The notes below the pieces were generated by a model that was not told the DNA's origin, did not search any database, and saw nothing but the letters and a program-made list of their open reading frames with translations. 64,000 nucleotides of DNA, from the NCBI RefSeq assembly GCF_000264905.1, contig NW_006763143.1:1477314-1541313 (forward strand), read 5' to 3'. The position numbers were made by a program, and so were the translations under genes. This document shows, piece after piece, positions 36,268-48,245 of the stretch (positions are counted from its first letter, which is position 1; each line of letters begins with the position of its first letter). This stretch comes from Stereum hirsutum FP-91666 SS1 (Eukaryota; Basidiomycota; Agaricomycetes; Russulales; Stereaceae).

Positions 36268-39200
36268 TTAAAATCCGAATAATCTGAATATGAGGTAGAG
36301 GAAAGATCCAACGAAGCGAATGGCGGAAAGACCGGCACTGCAGAAGATCAACATGTTAGTGAGTTAAAACAGGTGAAGGGGGGACAGCATCGAAGAGACT
36401 GAGACGTACAGAGCGAAGAAGAGGAACGTGAGATATGGGTTGAAGTTCGAGTCTGTCGACGTCTCGATATGGTCGCTAACCCAGGTCGTGAACGCCGAAG
36501 AAGTAAACACAACGATCATCAACCTGCAAGCCGCGCCCACACCCAGTCCAGTCAGCACCACCCAAAAGACAAAAACTCTCAGAGCCACGTCGATAAAAAA
36601 CGTACATATTCGTCCCAACCCACGCCAACACGACATTCGTCCTACTATTCCTATCATGATCCGCCTGCTTCGTCTCCGCGTCCCGATGCTCCTTCTGCTC
36701 CGGAAGCTTAACCTGCAATGCCGAGCGCGACGCAGCCCACAGTTGGTCGACGTCCTCCCGTTGGGTGGGAAGCTGAACCTCCATGATCTCCTTACCGTCC
36801 TTGCCCTCGATCTTCTTCGCGCCTCCGAGGTCCTTGGCTGCGCCGTTGTCACCTTTGGTACCCCAGGTGACGTCGTGCAGGTTGCACATCGCGTACATCA
36901 TGAGGATGTTGACATCTAATTTTTAAAAAAATGCAATGTCAGGTTAAGTCTCAGCGTGCTTAGGGTGTGAGTGAAGGAGGGTGTGCTTACAGCTAGGCAA
37001 CAAGAACATGTATTGTATGAACGACGTGAACATATGCCATGGCTCGAAATGCATGAACGACGCGACGAAGTACAACCCATAAGTCGCAGCAATAGAAATC
37101 ACGAGCTGCTGCAACGCTTTATTCTTCTCGACCAACCTACACATCCACCCCGAGGACATCAGTACGATTAAGAAGAACAGCGGCGCCGCGGGTCACATTC
37201 TGAGAGAGTGAAAAAAGCTCACTCGGGGAAATCTTTCCATCCGGCGACCGTGTGAGGGACAGCGAGGTAGATGGTATATCCCGCACAATAAAGCGTGATG
37301 ATATTACAGAGCCCGAAAAGGATCATGGCGATCGAGTACGTCCATTTAGAACCTTGAGGCCGATTACCGAGCGAACAGACGATGATCACGAACAGCAGGG
37401 CGATATAGAGCTAGTCGAACGCGTTTTTGTCTCGTCAGTGGGCGAAGTAAACTACCTGCATAGGTAAGGTGCGTTACCTTTAGGAACACTTCGAACACGT
37501 CTGTGCCTGCACCTTTGCTCAAGAAGTTGAACGCATCTGTGTCACTGTCTGAAGTTGCCGAGGAGACCAACTGAAAGAAAAGGAGGATATCAGCGTCAGC
37601 ACAGCTCAAAGTATCAGTATCACAGCGTTCTGCGCCGCAGACATTGTCAGCTGAACATCAAGACTCACGAAGAAGAAAGCCAAGTAGAAGTTTGCCAAAG
37701 ACGTCCATGTGAACAACAACTGAACAGCATTGTAAATGAACTCGATCTAAAGCAAGCAACAAAGTTTCCCAGTGGGTCAATTGGCGTACTCGGACACAGC
37801 CTTTGTATGTTGTGTGAAGAATGCTACATACCTGCAGCAGGAGCATGCGGAAAGGGTTCTGTCCGGATGTCCAGATTCTCCAAAAGAAGACCGTAGCGTG
37901 AACCGAAGCAAAGAGGGAGCCGTTGAGCCACCGACGACGTTGGGAGATGAATTCGGGAACAGAGTTGGGCACGTCCGTGGCTGCTTTCGCGCTCTTGACA
38001 TACTTCAACCTATATGACAGATATAAAGTTAGATCGATATTCCTGGAAATACGGATATAAGGAGACATACACCCAGCCTTCCCGCTTCTTCGTGACGATC
38101 TCGAAACAGAGGATACGGTCCTCGGCGAGGTACATGTTGCGTTCTGATCGGGTCACCTTGTTAGCATCCGGACCTCGAGGACGAGTATCATTCGTGACAT
38201 ACCGAACAGGCCAGCACCATCAGCACCACCGCCGTGCAAGGTCTCACCCTTGAAATACGAAGCGAGAGGGCCCTTGCCGTCAGGACCGTTCTGCAACGCC
38301 CGGTAACGGTATGCACTGAATGCACCGGGCAACACGCTGATGTATCCGAAGACGCTCTGCAGGTCCTGTCAGTTGCAAGAACCAACGGGAGTTATGTTTT
38401 TGGTGAGAACACGAACCTCAAGAGGTTTATCGAGAATGTTCGACATTTTATACTGTGGCGACACAAGTCAGCGACGTCCGCATGTTCCGGCAATCAGGTA
38501 GATCGTCACCTCAAAGTTCTGAGATGCGGCGAGCGGGCTGAGGAGGATATCGGAGCAGCCTCGTCCAGTCTCGACACAGATCCTGTGCACCGATAAGTGT
38601 CACGGACAAAACAAGCCGACAACAGTCGGATAACTCACTCTCCGCATGCACCTCCTACGTTCGAGTGCTTGTCGAAGCCTAACAACGAAACGAAAGTGTG
38701 AGAATCTAATTTGTTCCCATCAAAGTACGACACGTACATTTCCAGAGTTCATAGATCGATGTTCCGGTGGGTTTTGTCCCGACGTCAAGGAGAACACAGA
38801 CTGTCGCAAGCGGGTCAGGTCCACCGCTTTCAGCAGCGACAACAAGCCGCGCACGCACCATTGGGCTTGATCAAGGGGCCAAAAGCGTTGAAGAACCATC
38901 TGTGGCTGTTGAGCTTCTTCTTGTTCGCCTCCTTCAAGCAGAAGATGACCTGAACAGGGCATGCACCCGTCGACACTTCGCCAGTGGCGGAGACGACGAC
39001 ATTGGAGGTGTATCTGATGGACCGGGTTAAGTCGAACTCATAGGACGTCAGGAGGTATTAAGGCTCACTCGAAGATATGCGCGGTGACATCCTTGGTTCC
39101 GACGTGGTCCTTCGCGATACCCTCCTGGTAACAACCCATCTGTTGCACGGCGTGAGTAGCAGTCACGAGTTGCAAGGGGGAACCAATGACGCACGAGGGA

Positions 39201-40060
39201 AAGCACTTGAAGGGTCCGCTTGTTCACTTTGTTACGACCGTCGGACACAACACAGACAACGACCTTCTTCCATCCTTCGGGTCCCCACATCTTCGAACGA
39301 TTGCGACCACACAAATGTGCGATATTCTTGATGACGCTTCACATCCCGACGAAACAGATGAGAGCGGAGCAAGAAAGATGGGCCACAGCCAGACTCACGC
39401 ATTCATGGTCCGGGTGAACAGTACTTCGTCTTCATTATACATGGTCATGACGACGAAAAGTTCCGTCTGGCGGCCATACAGATACGGCCTCAGGAAATAT
39501 TTCGACCGCATGAAATCGTCGGGGTCGCACGTCGCGGCCGTGTACCGCATCTTGTTCATCTCGTCTGAGGTGTTTCCTTTCGGAACGATATGCGACGGGA
39601 CCTGGACGTCCAAGACGAGATTCCCGTCCTGAAGCTCGACATGACGCACCGAACGACGCTTCATGAGCTTCTCCCTCGCCGCGGAATACCCGCCCGTGCT
39701 TTGCTCTCGAAGCATGGGCGCCGGGTAGGGTTGTGCCGACGGAGGATAATTGGGCTGTGCGGCGTTGTTGTAGGGCATCATGGGGACGGGGGGCGCATTG
39801 TGGACGTTGACTTGGCTCATCTGGTAACCACTCTGGGCGTACGGGTCGAGGTGGGCTTGGGAGCCATAGTGACTGGACTTGTAGGAAGCGTTGTCCCAGT
39901 TCTGCTCGTGTTCGGTCTCGTAGGATTGTTGGTGTTGCGGAGTGGGTCTCGCACAGTACCCGCCGGTGGAGGGGTATACTTGACCGACACCAGTGCCAGC
40001 CTGGGGGTATGATTGTTGTTGTTGGGGATAGTAAGGATCGTTGGGAGCGTGGTACGCCAT
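36268..40060 (-). CDS. Chitin synthase (division 1, probably class III)
   Basis: Predicted 884-residue plasma-membrane glycosyltransferase making chitin from UDP-GlcNAc. Eighteen exons on the minus strand: 39399-40060, 39195-39336, 39069-39139, 38859-39013, 38738-38800, 38639-38678, 38510-38582, 38417-38452, 38203-38365, 38071-38143, 37832-38009, 37669-37746, 37478-37570, 37223-37410, 36991-37136, 36606-36915, 36410-36523 and 36268-36337. A Gln/Tyr/Pro-rich N-terminus precedes the chitin synthase N-terminal block ([25 protein letters not shown]), [49 protein letters not shown] at about 474-480 and the signature QRRRW at 516-520. About six C-terminal membrane segments follow, and the protein ends in [11 protein letters not shown]. 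Several exons are short (36-40 nt). The division is clear from domain order; the exact class is inferred. Confidence 0.92.
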
Positions 40061-41370
40061 GGTATCGAAGCCAACGAGATTAGCACGGGGTGATCGACTT
40101 GATTGAGGGAGTGATGAAGTGAAAAGAGTGAAGCTAGGCAAAGACCTAAGTAGTTAGCCTGAGGGGAACCGTCGAGCTCGCTGGGCTCGACTGAGAGAGA
40201 GGACGGCGATGCCGCTGGGGGTGACGAGGTGGAAGAGAGGAAGGATGAAGAGGGCCGTGTGCACAGCGGATAGCCGACTAAAGCTGCTCATGCTTGGAAC
40301 GCGTTTCAGCCGCAAATCTGGGCCGAAAAGGGAAAGCCGTAGGCACGCCGCAGCACTTCTTTGGGAAATTTGGGCGTAAATTTAGCCCAAGCAGGGACGC
40401 AGTGGCCCCTCCGAGTCTCCGACAACGTTCCGTTCGCGACGCCCGCGATCGTTGTTGGGACGGCGGCTGGGCGTGGCCGCGGAGGGTAAAGTCATGAGAA
40501 GAATCAAATCTCGATATCATTCGTGTGTTTATGTATACATGAGGTTTCTACTTGACGTCGATACAGAAAACCAAGGCTAAACACGCTGCGAGTGACGTGA
40601 AACCCACGAGAATGGGCATGCGACTGAGGACCATTGCCACGCCACTGCGAGGATGGACGGGAAGATGGGCTGATGAAGTAACGTTCGGGGGCATAAGTGT
40701 GCGTAGCGAACGAAGAGGAACTTCCATCCATCTAATAGTCGTCTTCCAGAGCAACCACTAGCCAAGCTGGGTGAGGAAGTGGAGCAGCAGGTATGGTTCA
40801 TGGGTGATGGGCATGGGGAAAAGACGTCAGAGCGTTCGAATAGAACCGGAAGGAGCAGGGAAACCGAGGTCAGCGAGCCGGATCAGGAGCGGGTGGCAGA
40901 GCAGTGCATGAGAGCGTTCTGCAGGAGCGATATTGAGGCTGAGGACCGCGGTGGCTCACGAGAGTGGGAACGTGATGAAGCTCGAGCGCGCACACCGGAA
41001 AGCACAGCGAGCACGGGCGGATACCAAGGCCCAAGCGTGATTGTCCCAAGCTAGAGGCGGTCGAGTACAAAGAAGACCACAAGCGGCGACAGAACTGCCG
41101 GTGCAAGCTCGGGTAGATAGATCAGATGCATACAGCTGCCGAGCCGTGACAGCGCTCGCAGAAAAGCAAGAATAAAATTGAGACGGTCAGACCATTTGCG
41201 ATGGCGCCAGGGCAGACACACCGATGCATAGCTCGCTGTGGGCTGAGGGGGCTGAACGGATGTGGTCGTGGCTGGTGTGGGGAGAGGAGCAAGGCCGAAG
41301 TGGGAACAAGACGAGACGCGATTGTGAGATGATGCAAAAGCGGAAGAGACGCCCGCCACGTTGGCTGTGC
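40061..41370. other. Divergent intergenic region, chitin synthase / casein kinase I
   Basis: About 1.3 kb of shared upstream sequence. A minus-strand frame at 40548-40754 would encode a short protein with one hydrophobic segment (PILVGFTSLAACLALVFC), but frames on the other strand are equally open, so it is not called. Confidence 0.4.
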
Positions 41371-41380
41371 CTATATAAGG
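41371..41380 (+). promoter_or_regulatory. TATA box of the casein kinase I gene
   Basis: CTATATAAGG is followed by a strongly pyrimidine-rich tract (41425-41500), as in highly expressed fungal promoters. The ATG is about 550 bp downstream. A GTAGGT at 41522 and a pyrimidine-AG at about 41908 would allow a 5' UTR intron. Confidence 0.5.
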
Positions 41381-41928
41381 CCAGGTCAGCCACTGCCCGC
41401 CCTCAGCCCTCCCGCGACTGCTTGCTCTCTCTTCCTCCCTCCCTCCACCTCCAAGCGTCATATCCCTTTTTCTCCTCCATCGAAATCTCACTACCATCCC
41501 AATTTCCAGCTCATATCAATCTGTAGGTTTTCTCATTTTTTATGCTATTTTTTCTTCAACACGCCCGCCGACACCCAACGGCGGCACGTTTTCCGTCATC
41601 GAGATCCACCTCGTCTCCCACTCTCCCGATGTTTTACTCTTCAAGTCTCCTGTCGTACCCGACGTGGATTTGCTGTACTGGGCCTCCGAACATACGTACT
41701 GTCGAGCATCGATAAGGGCGTCAGGCGACAGGCCATTGTTGACACGAGCGACGCGCTCTGCTCGGCCTGCCAGCGTTTCCTCTTCTCGGTCTCCCTTATC
41801 CTGACTATCCCATATCCCATCTCGGCCGCGTCGCTATTTCCAGCCTTTTCTTCCATCGATACCCGCTCTTTATTGTTGTGCGTCGAGCTGATCTTCCTTT
41901 CTCTCCCAGCTCTCCCCATCATCACAAT

Positions 41929-43212
41929 ATGGCCGATTCGTCATCCCACCGACTCGACCTCCGCGTAGGAGGTAAGTATCGCCTCGGCAAGAAGATCGGT
42001 TCGGGCTCGTTCGGTGCGTAAAGTCCGCTCTACGTGATACCACGCCACATCCTTAGCTTCAATTTTATACAGGTGATATCTACCTCGGAATCAACATCAT
42101 CTCTGGGGAGGAGGTCGCCATCAAGCTCGAGTCAGTCAAGGCGAAACACCCTCAACTCGAGTACGAGTCAAAGGTCTACAAGACCCTGGCTGGCGGTGTC
42201 GGTGTTCCCTTTGTCCGTTGGTTCGGTACTGAATGCGACTACAATGCGATGGTTATCGATCTCCTCGGGCCCTCGCTCGAGGATCTCTTCAACTTCTGCA
42301 ACCGCAAGTTCAGCCTCAAGACCGTCCTTCTCCTCGCCGATCAACTCGTAAGTCCCCGCTTTATCCGCATTCTTCAGTAACGCTCATACCTTCTTTCCCA
42401 GATCTCGCGCATCGAGTACATCCACTCCCGCAACTTCATCCACCGTGACATCAAGCCCGACAACTTCTTGATGGGTATCGGTAAGCGCGGCAACCAGGTC
42501 AACGTCATCGATTTCGGTCTCGCCAAGAAGTACCGTGACCCCAAGACCCATCTCCACATTCCCTACAGGGAGAACAAGAACTTGACCGGTACGGCCCGCT
42601 ACACGTCCATCAACACCCACTTGGGTGTCGAGCAGGCCCGCCGCGATGACTTGGAGTCGCTCGCCTACGTTCTTATGTACTTCCTGCGCGGCGCCCTTCC
42701 CTGGCAGGGTCTCAAGGCTGCCACTAAGAAGCAGAAGTACGACCGCATCATGGAGAAGAAGATGACGACGCCCACCGACCTTCTTTGCCGCGGCTTCCCT
42801 CACGAGTTCGGCATCTTCCTCAACTACACTCGTGCTCTCCGCTTCGACGACAAGCCCGACTACTCCTACCTCCGCAAGCTCTTCCGCGACCTGTTCGTCC
42901 GCGAGGGCTTCCAGTACGACTACGTCTTCGACTGGAGTGTCCAGCGTGGAGCTCAGGATGATTCTTCTGCGGGTGCCAGTTCTAAAGCCGCTGGCGGCAG
43001 GAGGAAGGTCGTGCAAGAGGAGGAAGGAGGAAATGACCGCCCCAGCGACAGACAGTGAGTGAGCACTATCCGTTCCCTACGGCTTTGGCTCCCCTCATGG
43101 ATTTCCCTTTTCTTACAGGCTTAGGTCACATACACGCCAGATGCAGCAAGCTGCCCCTGGTGGTTCCGGTCAGCAGCGTGGTACCAGGGGGCGGGACGGT
43201 GAACTTTGGTAG
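41929..43212 (+). CDS. Casein kinase I (CK1 delta/epsilon, Hhp1 type)
   Basis: Predicted 368-residue Ser/Thr kinase. Exons: 41929-42013, 42073-42347, 42402-43054 and 43119-43212. The kinase domain spans about residues 16-300: glycine loop GSGSFGDIYLG (24-34), catalytic Lys46 in [14 protein letters not shown] with Asp136, DFG at 157-159, the CK1-specific [21 protein letters not shown] in place of the APE motif, and the C-lobe [14 protein letters not shown]. The tail is hydrophilic and Gly/Gln/Arg-rich. Splicing of the last intron matters: without it the protein stops at a TGA two codons after GNDRPSD; with it the tail continues through [18 protein letters not shown] to a TAG. Fungal CK1 enzymes act in DNA repair, morphogenesis and trafficking. 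Confidence 0.95.
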
Positions 43213-44668
43213 ATGCTCTCCTGCTAGTCGATATCGTTTGCTTGTGCGCGCCCGGAGTACGACCGAGCGAGGGGGCGGAGGGTAGTGGCAGTGTGTCGTG
43301 TTTGGCTCGGTCGTTGATGGTTTCTCGTGAACCATGGTCTCTTGGCGCGGTGGGGGTTCGACGGGAGGAGTAGATGGTCTGAGTATTGGGGGAAGGAGAG
43401 GTTGGGGTCGGGTTGGGGCACGCCGGGTTCTTTGGTCTCAAGCATCGCGACCATCTTCATGAATTCGACAGGCCACGGCGCATACGACACTCTGTCTCTA
43501 CACCTGCTCATGCCCGTTGCTCCATCTCATAATTCCAAGGTTCGGCATTGTGCAAGGGTTGATTCCAACCGGCCAACAATCTGCGTTACACCCTGCGTTC
43601 GCAACGCCACGCCTCTTCCATCCCGAACGGACGCTATTTTCTTTATTTCTGCTAGATGTGACCGTGCACACAGTTTTGACGACACGGTCATGGACGGCTT
43701 CTGTCTCCTCTTTTTTATTATCGAAATGATCCCCCGATCCCCTGCGCGCCCGTTCCCCATCCCGTTCTATGTTCGTATAGTCAGCTTTATTGCCACCATA
43801 TCATTTCATCCCCATTGTCGCACGCCATCCAGCTTTTGTGTTGTCGCTCGCATACACTTCCGTTGTCGCGTCTTTTTTTCTTTCAGCTGTTTAATATCCA
43901 CCGCCCCACACATCCACCGCACGCTCCTTTTTCAGGTCTCATTATTTCCATCTTATCTCTCTCTGGCTCTTTCCACCCACGTTACCCTCCACTGCTGCTG
44001 CTCATCCATCATCTGTTTTTCCACTTTTTTTTCTCGCCTCACCGCACCACCTCATCCCATTCTCGTTCTCGTTTCATTGCACCATCATTTGATTTGTCCT
44101 CTGGTCCCCCACCTCGTCTGTTCGTGCTGCTCCAAGGGAGTAGACCGACGAGGGCGAGCGGGACGAGAGAGGGCGCCGAGGAGTTGTTGTAGGATGTGGC
44201 CGACGGGGAGAAGGTTGTTGGCCTCTCAGTGTCCGGCTTTTTTTGTGTAGTTGGGAGTACGACGGGAGGGAGGCGGGTGTGGGTTTGTGTGTCGCTTGTC
44301 GTGTCGTCGTTCATCGTCTGTTACGGTGGTTGACGCGGACGTTGAGGCAGGGTTGTTGTTCAGTCGGATGCTGTGGATGGCAACGCAGAAATGTAGATTT
44401 TATATATAAATCCAGTTCATGACCTCGTGATGCCCCTTTGATATTTCGTGTGATTATTTTGTGTGGTTTCCGTTTCGCGCCTGGCGTTATTTGGAGATGG
44501 CGTGCTCTTGACTGGCTGTTCCTTCTTCTGAGTCACATCTTCAGTCAACGATTCCGAGATATTCCGATGACTTGAGCGTTCAATAAGTAGGTGTTAATCG
44601 GCACTTCCTCAAGGAATCCTCAAGATACCATATGGGGGTCCGGGAAATGCCGTGTCCCTTGTTGAAGA
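43213..44668. other. 3' flank of casein kinase I, no gene seen
   Basis: About 1.45 kb, pyrimidine-rich between 43850 and 44110. A 307-codon plus-strand frame (43327-44250) runs through it but has a Phe/Ser/His/Cys-biased composition, no domain and no homology I recognise. It reads like 3' UTR and downstream sequence. Confidence 0.4.
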
Positions 44669-44670
44669 TA

Positions 44671-44968
44671 CACCGCCGCAGGGCGGGGACGGCGTTGATC
44701 CGAACGGGGTAGGTACGGTGCGGGTGAGGCCCTTGACTGGCATTTGGCGGTAGACAGCGGGTAGAGGTTTCTGTGAGACGTCGGTACAACGTTGACCAGC
44801 TGTTGCAACAGTGTACTGTCATGCCAAGGCTCCAAAAGGAGAAAAGAATCTAGCCCGTGCAAAGAATTGAACCAAAGATCGCTGAAATGCGGACAGAAGC
44901 CAGCATGCCCATGCAATGATAACCACAGCGGCATATGGCCATACAGGGCCATACTTTGTCACGTTGGG
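44671..44968 (+). mobile_element. Partial copy of a TIR element (copy 1)
   Basis: About 300 bp closely similar, in the same orientation, to the left part of the element at 60604-61329. Both copies start at the same point (TA followed by CACCGCCG) although the flanks differ, which marks the element end. Similarity stops near GTTGGG. No right terminal repeat was found, so this copy is probably truncated or rearranged. Confidence 0.6.
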
Positions 44969-45400
44969 ACACACACTGTTCTATAGGCACATGCAGCGGA
45001 GGCGTGTCTCATCGAATCAGGTCTCACGCAAGATAACCGCTCTTCCCTCGTTACCTTCGTTCTGGTTTTATTATCGTGTGAGTCCTTCTATATCATATCT
45101 TTCACTCCACCTGATAGTCCCACCATACACGAACATGCGGAAACCCTTAAGGTTATCATAAAAGGAGACTGACTCCGGCCGCTATCTCGCCCCCTTCCCT
45201 CCCGTCAAAATAGAGAAATTGCATCGGCACTCGTCAGTCCTCCCCCCTCTTTCGTACCAAAAACTGAGAAACCAGGAAAAATTTATTTCACCCAAAAATC
45301 TATCTTATCCACACTGGGCGACGAAACAACTAGTCACCAAACAAGAAATTGTGAGGGCGCATCCGCGCCACAACACTTTCGGAATTTGCGACGACTTGGT
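44969..45400. other. Spacer between TIR element and tandem array
   Basis: About 430 bp without a gene. It may include very diverged array units near its right end. Confidence 0.3.
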
Positions 45401-47250
45401 GTGACTTGGACTTGGAGCTCAGACATCTACCATCAAATGTGCCACAACTTGGTCAGTCTTCCATCTTCCCTCTTCATTTATACTCAGTAAAACTGTCTAA
45501 TGTGTCAGCTATCGTGTCCCATAAATGATACTTGATCTGTCAAAGCATAGCTTTCCACAATCCATCAGTAACTGGGGAGGTGTGTGGTCCAGCTGTAGAC
45601 GCCACTGGCCACAAAATGGGACACTACTCGGTCAGTACTTTGTTTGACCTGTTTCTTTTTACCCAGTCTGACTCATTACATTGTCGTATATCACCTCCCT
45701 GGAACGTTACATGACTCGCTCAAGCATAACTTCTCAGGACTCGTCGTTAGCTGGAGTGTGTGTGGCCTAGGCACCCTCCACACATATATGCCATTACTCG
45801 GTTAGTTCTTCGTCTTTCTTCTTCATTTCTACCCAATCTTACTCATTGATATGTCTGTCAACGCCTACCGAAAACGATTCGTGATCTGTCCAATCCTGAC
45901 GCGGCAGGACGAGTAGTTAGCTGTGGGGTATGTGGCCCAGACACCCTCCACAAAATGTCTCACTATTCGGTCAGTAGTATGTTTTATGTCTTTGTTTCTA
46001 CTCAATCTGACTCATTGATATGTCTATGAATATCTCCCGAGAACGCCTCGTGATCCGTCCAAGACTAGCTCTGCCGGACGAATAATCAGCTGTGGAATAT
46101 GTGGCCCAGACACCCGCCACAGATATATGTCACTACTCGGTCGTTTCTTCATTTAATCTCTTTGTTTTGACCCAATCGTACTCATTGATATGTTAGTCAA
46201 TGCCTCCCGAAAACGCTCCGTGATCCGTCCGAGCCCCACTTAGCAGGACGAAGAATTAGCTGTGGGGTATGTGGCCCAGACACCCTCCCCAGGTATATGT
46301 CACTACTCGGTCGTTTCTTTGTTTCATCTCTTTGTTTTTACCCAATCGTACTCATTGATATGTTAGTCAATGCCTCCCGAAAACGCTCCGTGATCCGTCC
46401 GAGCCCCACTTAGCAGGACGAAGAATTAGCTGTGGGGTATGTGGCCCAGACATCCTCCCCAGATATATGTCACTACTCGGTCGGTTCTTCGTTTTATCTC
46501 TTTTCTTCTACCCAGTCTGACGCTTTAATATTCTCGTCATTGCCTTCCGATAACGCTACGCGATGCGTTCAAGCATAGCTTTGTGGAATGAGTTACTAGC
46601 TGTGGGGTGTGTGGCCCAGACACCCTCCACAAAATATCTCACTACTCGGTCAGTAGTACGTTTTATGTCTTAGTTTCTACTCAATCTGACTCATTGATAT
46701 GTCTATGAATATCTCCCGAGAACGCTTCGTGATCCGTCCAAGACTAGCTCTGCCGGACGAATAATCAGCTGTGGGGTATGTGGCCCAGACACCCTCCCCA
46801 GGTATATGTCACTACTCGGTCGTTTCTTCGTTTCATCTCTTTGTTTTTACCCAATCTTACTCATTGATATGTCAGTCAACTCCTCCCGAAAACGCTCCGT
46901 GATCCGTCCAAGCCCCACTCGGCAGGACGAAGAATTATCTGTTGGGTATGTGGTCCAGATATCCTCCACAAAATGTCTCACTATTCGGTCAGTAGTTTGT
47001 TTTATCTCCTTTTGTTTACCCAGCCTTGCTCAACAGTATTTTCTTCAGTGCCTCCCGGGAACGCTACGCGATTCGTTCATGCATAACTCTGCAGGACAAA
47101 TTGCTAGCTGTGGGGTATGTAGCCCAGACACACAACACAATATTTATCACTACTCAGTCAGTACTTCGTTTTCTCTCTCTGTTTCTACCCAGGTTAAGTC
47201 CTTGATATCTTTGCTTTTGCCTCCCGGAAACGTTTCTAAGGCGACAATCC
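45401..47250. repeat. Tandem array of about 170-bp units
   Basis: Ten recognisable units with anchor TGTGG(C/T)C at about 45583, 45761, 45931, 46100, 46270, 46440, 46610, 46779, 46949 and 47118, spaced 169-178 bp, plus one diverged unit near 45430. Each unit has a near-invariant core (CTGTGGGGTATGTGGCCCAG, then ACACCCTCCACAAAATGTCT, then a TACTCGGT step), a C/T-rich part with CTCATTGATATGT, and CCGAAAACGCTCCGTGATCC. The core is bounded by a potential 3' splice site (AG) and 5' splice site (GT). Where the frame is kept it encodes CGVCGPDTLHKMSHYS-like motifs (units 1, 3, 7, 9, 10); units 2, 4, 5, 6 and 8 have a variant that shifts frame. Units 3-4-5 match units 7-8-9 at an offset of 679 bp. 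Confidence 0.88.
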
Positions 47251-48245
47251 TCATCCTGGATCGATAAATACTTTTTTTGGTCTCTTTGCCGCTCTCTGCT
47301 CGCCCATTGATTTACTTATCCCTGAGTCATTGTAAGAGCCCGCCTGTCAAAGATTGCCCCTCGTATCCCCCACTACGCTGAACAGTTTGCACACGCGTGG
47401 GACGTCGGCACAGCGTTTTGGCCTCATCTCACGTCAGATGATACGGAGACCCGGTGGAAGAAGACGATCGATGATCACAAGTCGTGCATACAACCCACCT
47501 CTCTTTCCTTCTCACAGATTTCCTAAGATGATATGATGCATTGTCTACTCGAGATCTCCCTGGCTTTACAGATCGCAGTACGGTTACATCAAATTCCCTG
47601 AGGTTACTTTCCGGTTATAGACTCTGATATCGGTATGTTTCCAACTATATCCGACCTCTTTCGTTTCAATGGTTGCAACAGGGTCTGAATCAGCTACTAG
47701 TAAACGGATTATAAACACCAGGTCATTTTGCTGATGGGGTGTTCCCGCCTGGCCACGATATATGGCTCAAAAGCAAAACATTCTCGTTCATTTATGGGCA
47801 ATATGATTTACACCACCTTCCGAGAACTTCCATCGACCCTCGTTTGCCCTTATCTTAAGGGAACGACTGTCTATAGGTCTGACTGTGGGAGACTACGTTT
47901 ACCTCTCGCGCTGCCCTCGAACGCCTCCAAGACTTCATCTACTACTCATGCTCTTTCTACTCCACTCTTCTCACTTTATGAACACAACTTTCAAGGGTTG
48001 CAGTTTGGATGTCCAGAAGCCTCTAGAGACATCGCAAGCTATTGCATCGCGGTTGCTGCCGTGGTGGAATATCGCTCGCGACTGATACTTCAAGGGCGTC
48101 ACCCATATGCTCGCCCCCCATGCGTACACTGTTGTATAGCGGAGTTGACACATCATCCCACCGCCCACAAGAATGCCACTAATTCTTTGATTTCTGTGTT
48201 ATGCCTACGAATATAGATAGAGATAAGGGCTGCGGCAGTATTGCG
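47251..48245. pseudogene. Array interruption with coding-like fragments
   Basis: About 1 kb unrelated to the 170-bp units. Two plus-strand stretches look protein-coding: near 47352-47525 (PRIPHYAEQFAHAWDVGTAF, then WPHLTSDDTETRWKKTIDDH) and near 47718-47860 (GHFADGVFPPGHDIWLKSKT, then FSFIYGQYDLHHLPRTSI), both interrupted by stops. A further stretch at 47980-48210 is open. I do not recognise the family. A decayed gene is the simplest reading. Confidence 0.35.

Noticed and set aside
39590..40012. 140-codon plus-strand frame opposite the chitin synthase N-terminus
   Set aside because: It is the antisense shadow of a low-complexity Gln/Tyr/Pro-rich exon with a well-supported gene on the other strand.
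40548..40754. Small minus-strand membrane protein upstream of chitin synthase
   Set aside because: One hydrophobic segment is present, but all frames on both strands are open there, no upstream exon could be joined, and the family is not recognised.
43327..44250. 307-codon plus-strand open frame downstream of casein kinase I
   Set aside because: It starts 115 bp after the kinase stop codon, overlaps other open frames, is rich in Phe/Ser/His/Cys from a pyrimidine-rich tract, and shows no domain or splice support.
44840..44900. Possible tRNA-like B box (GGTTCAATTC on minus) in the repeated TIR element
   Set aside because: No A box or cloverleaf could be placed at the right spacing, so a tRNA or tRNA-derived SINE is not supported.
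45401..47250. CRISPR-like interpretation of the regular repeats
   Set aside because: Units are 170 bp, directly abutting and similar over their whole length, with no unique spacers, and the genome is eukaryotic.
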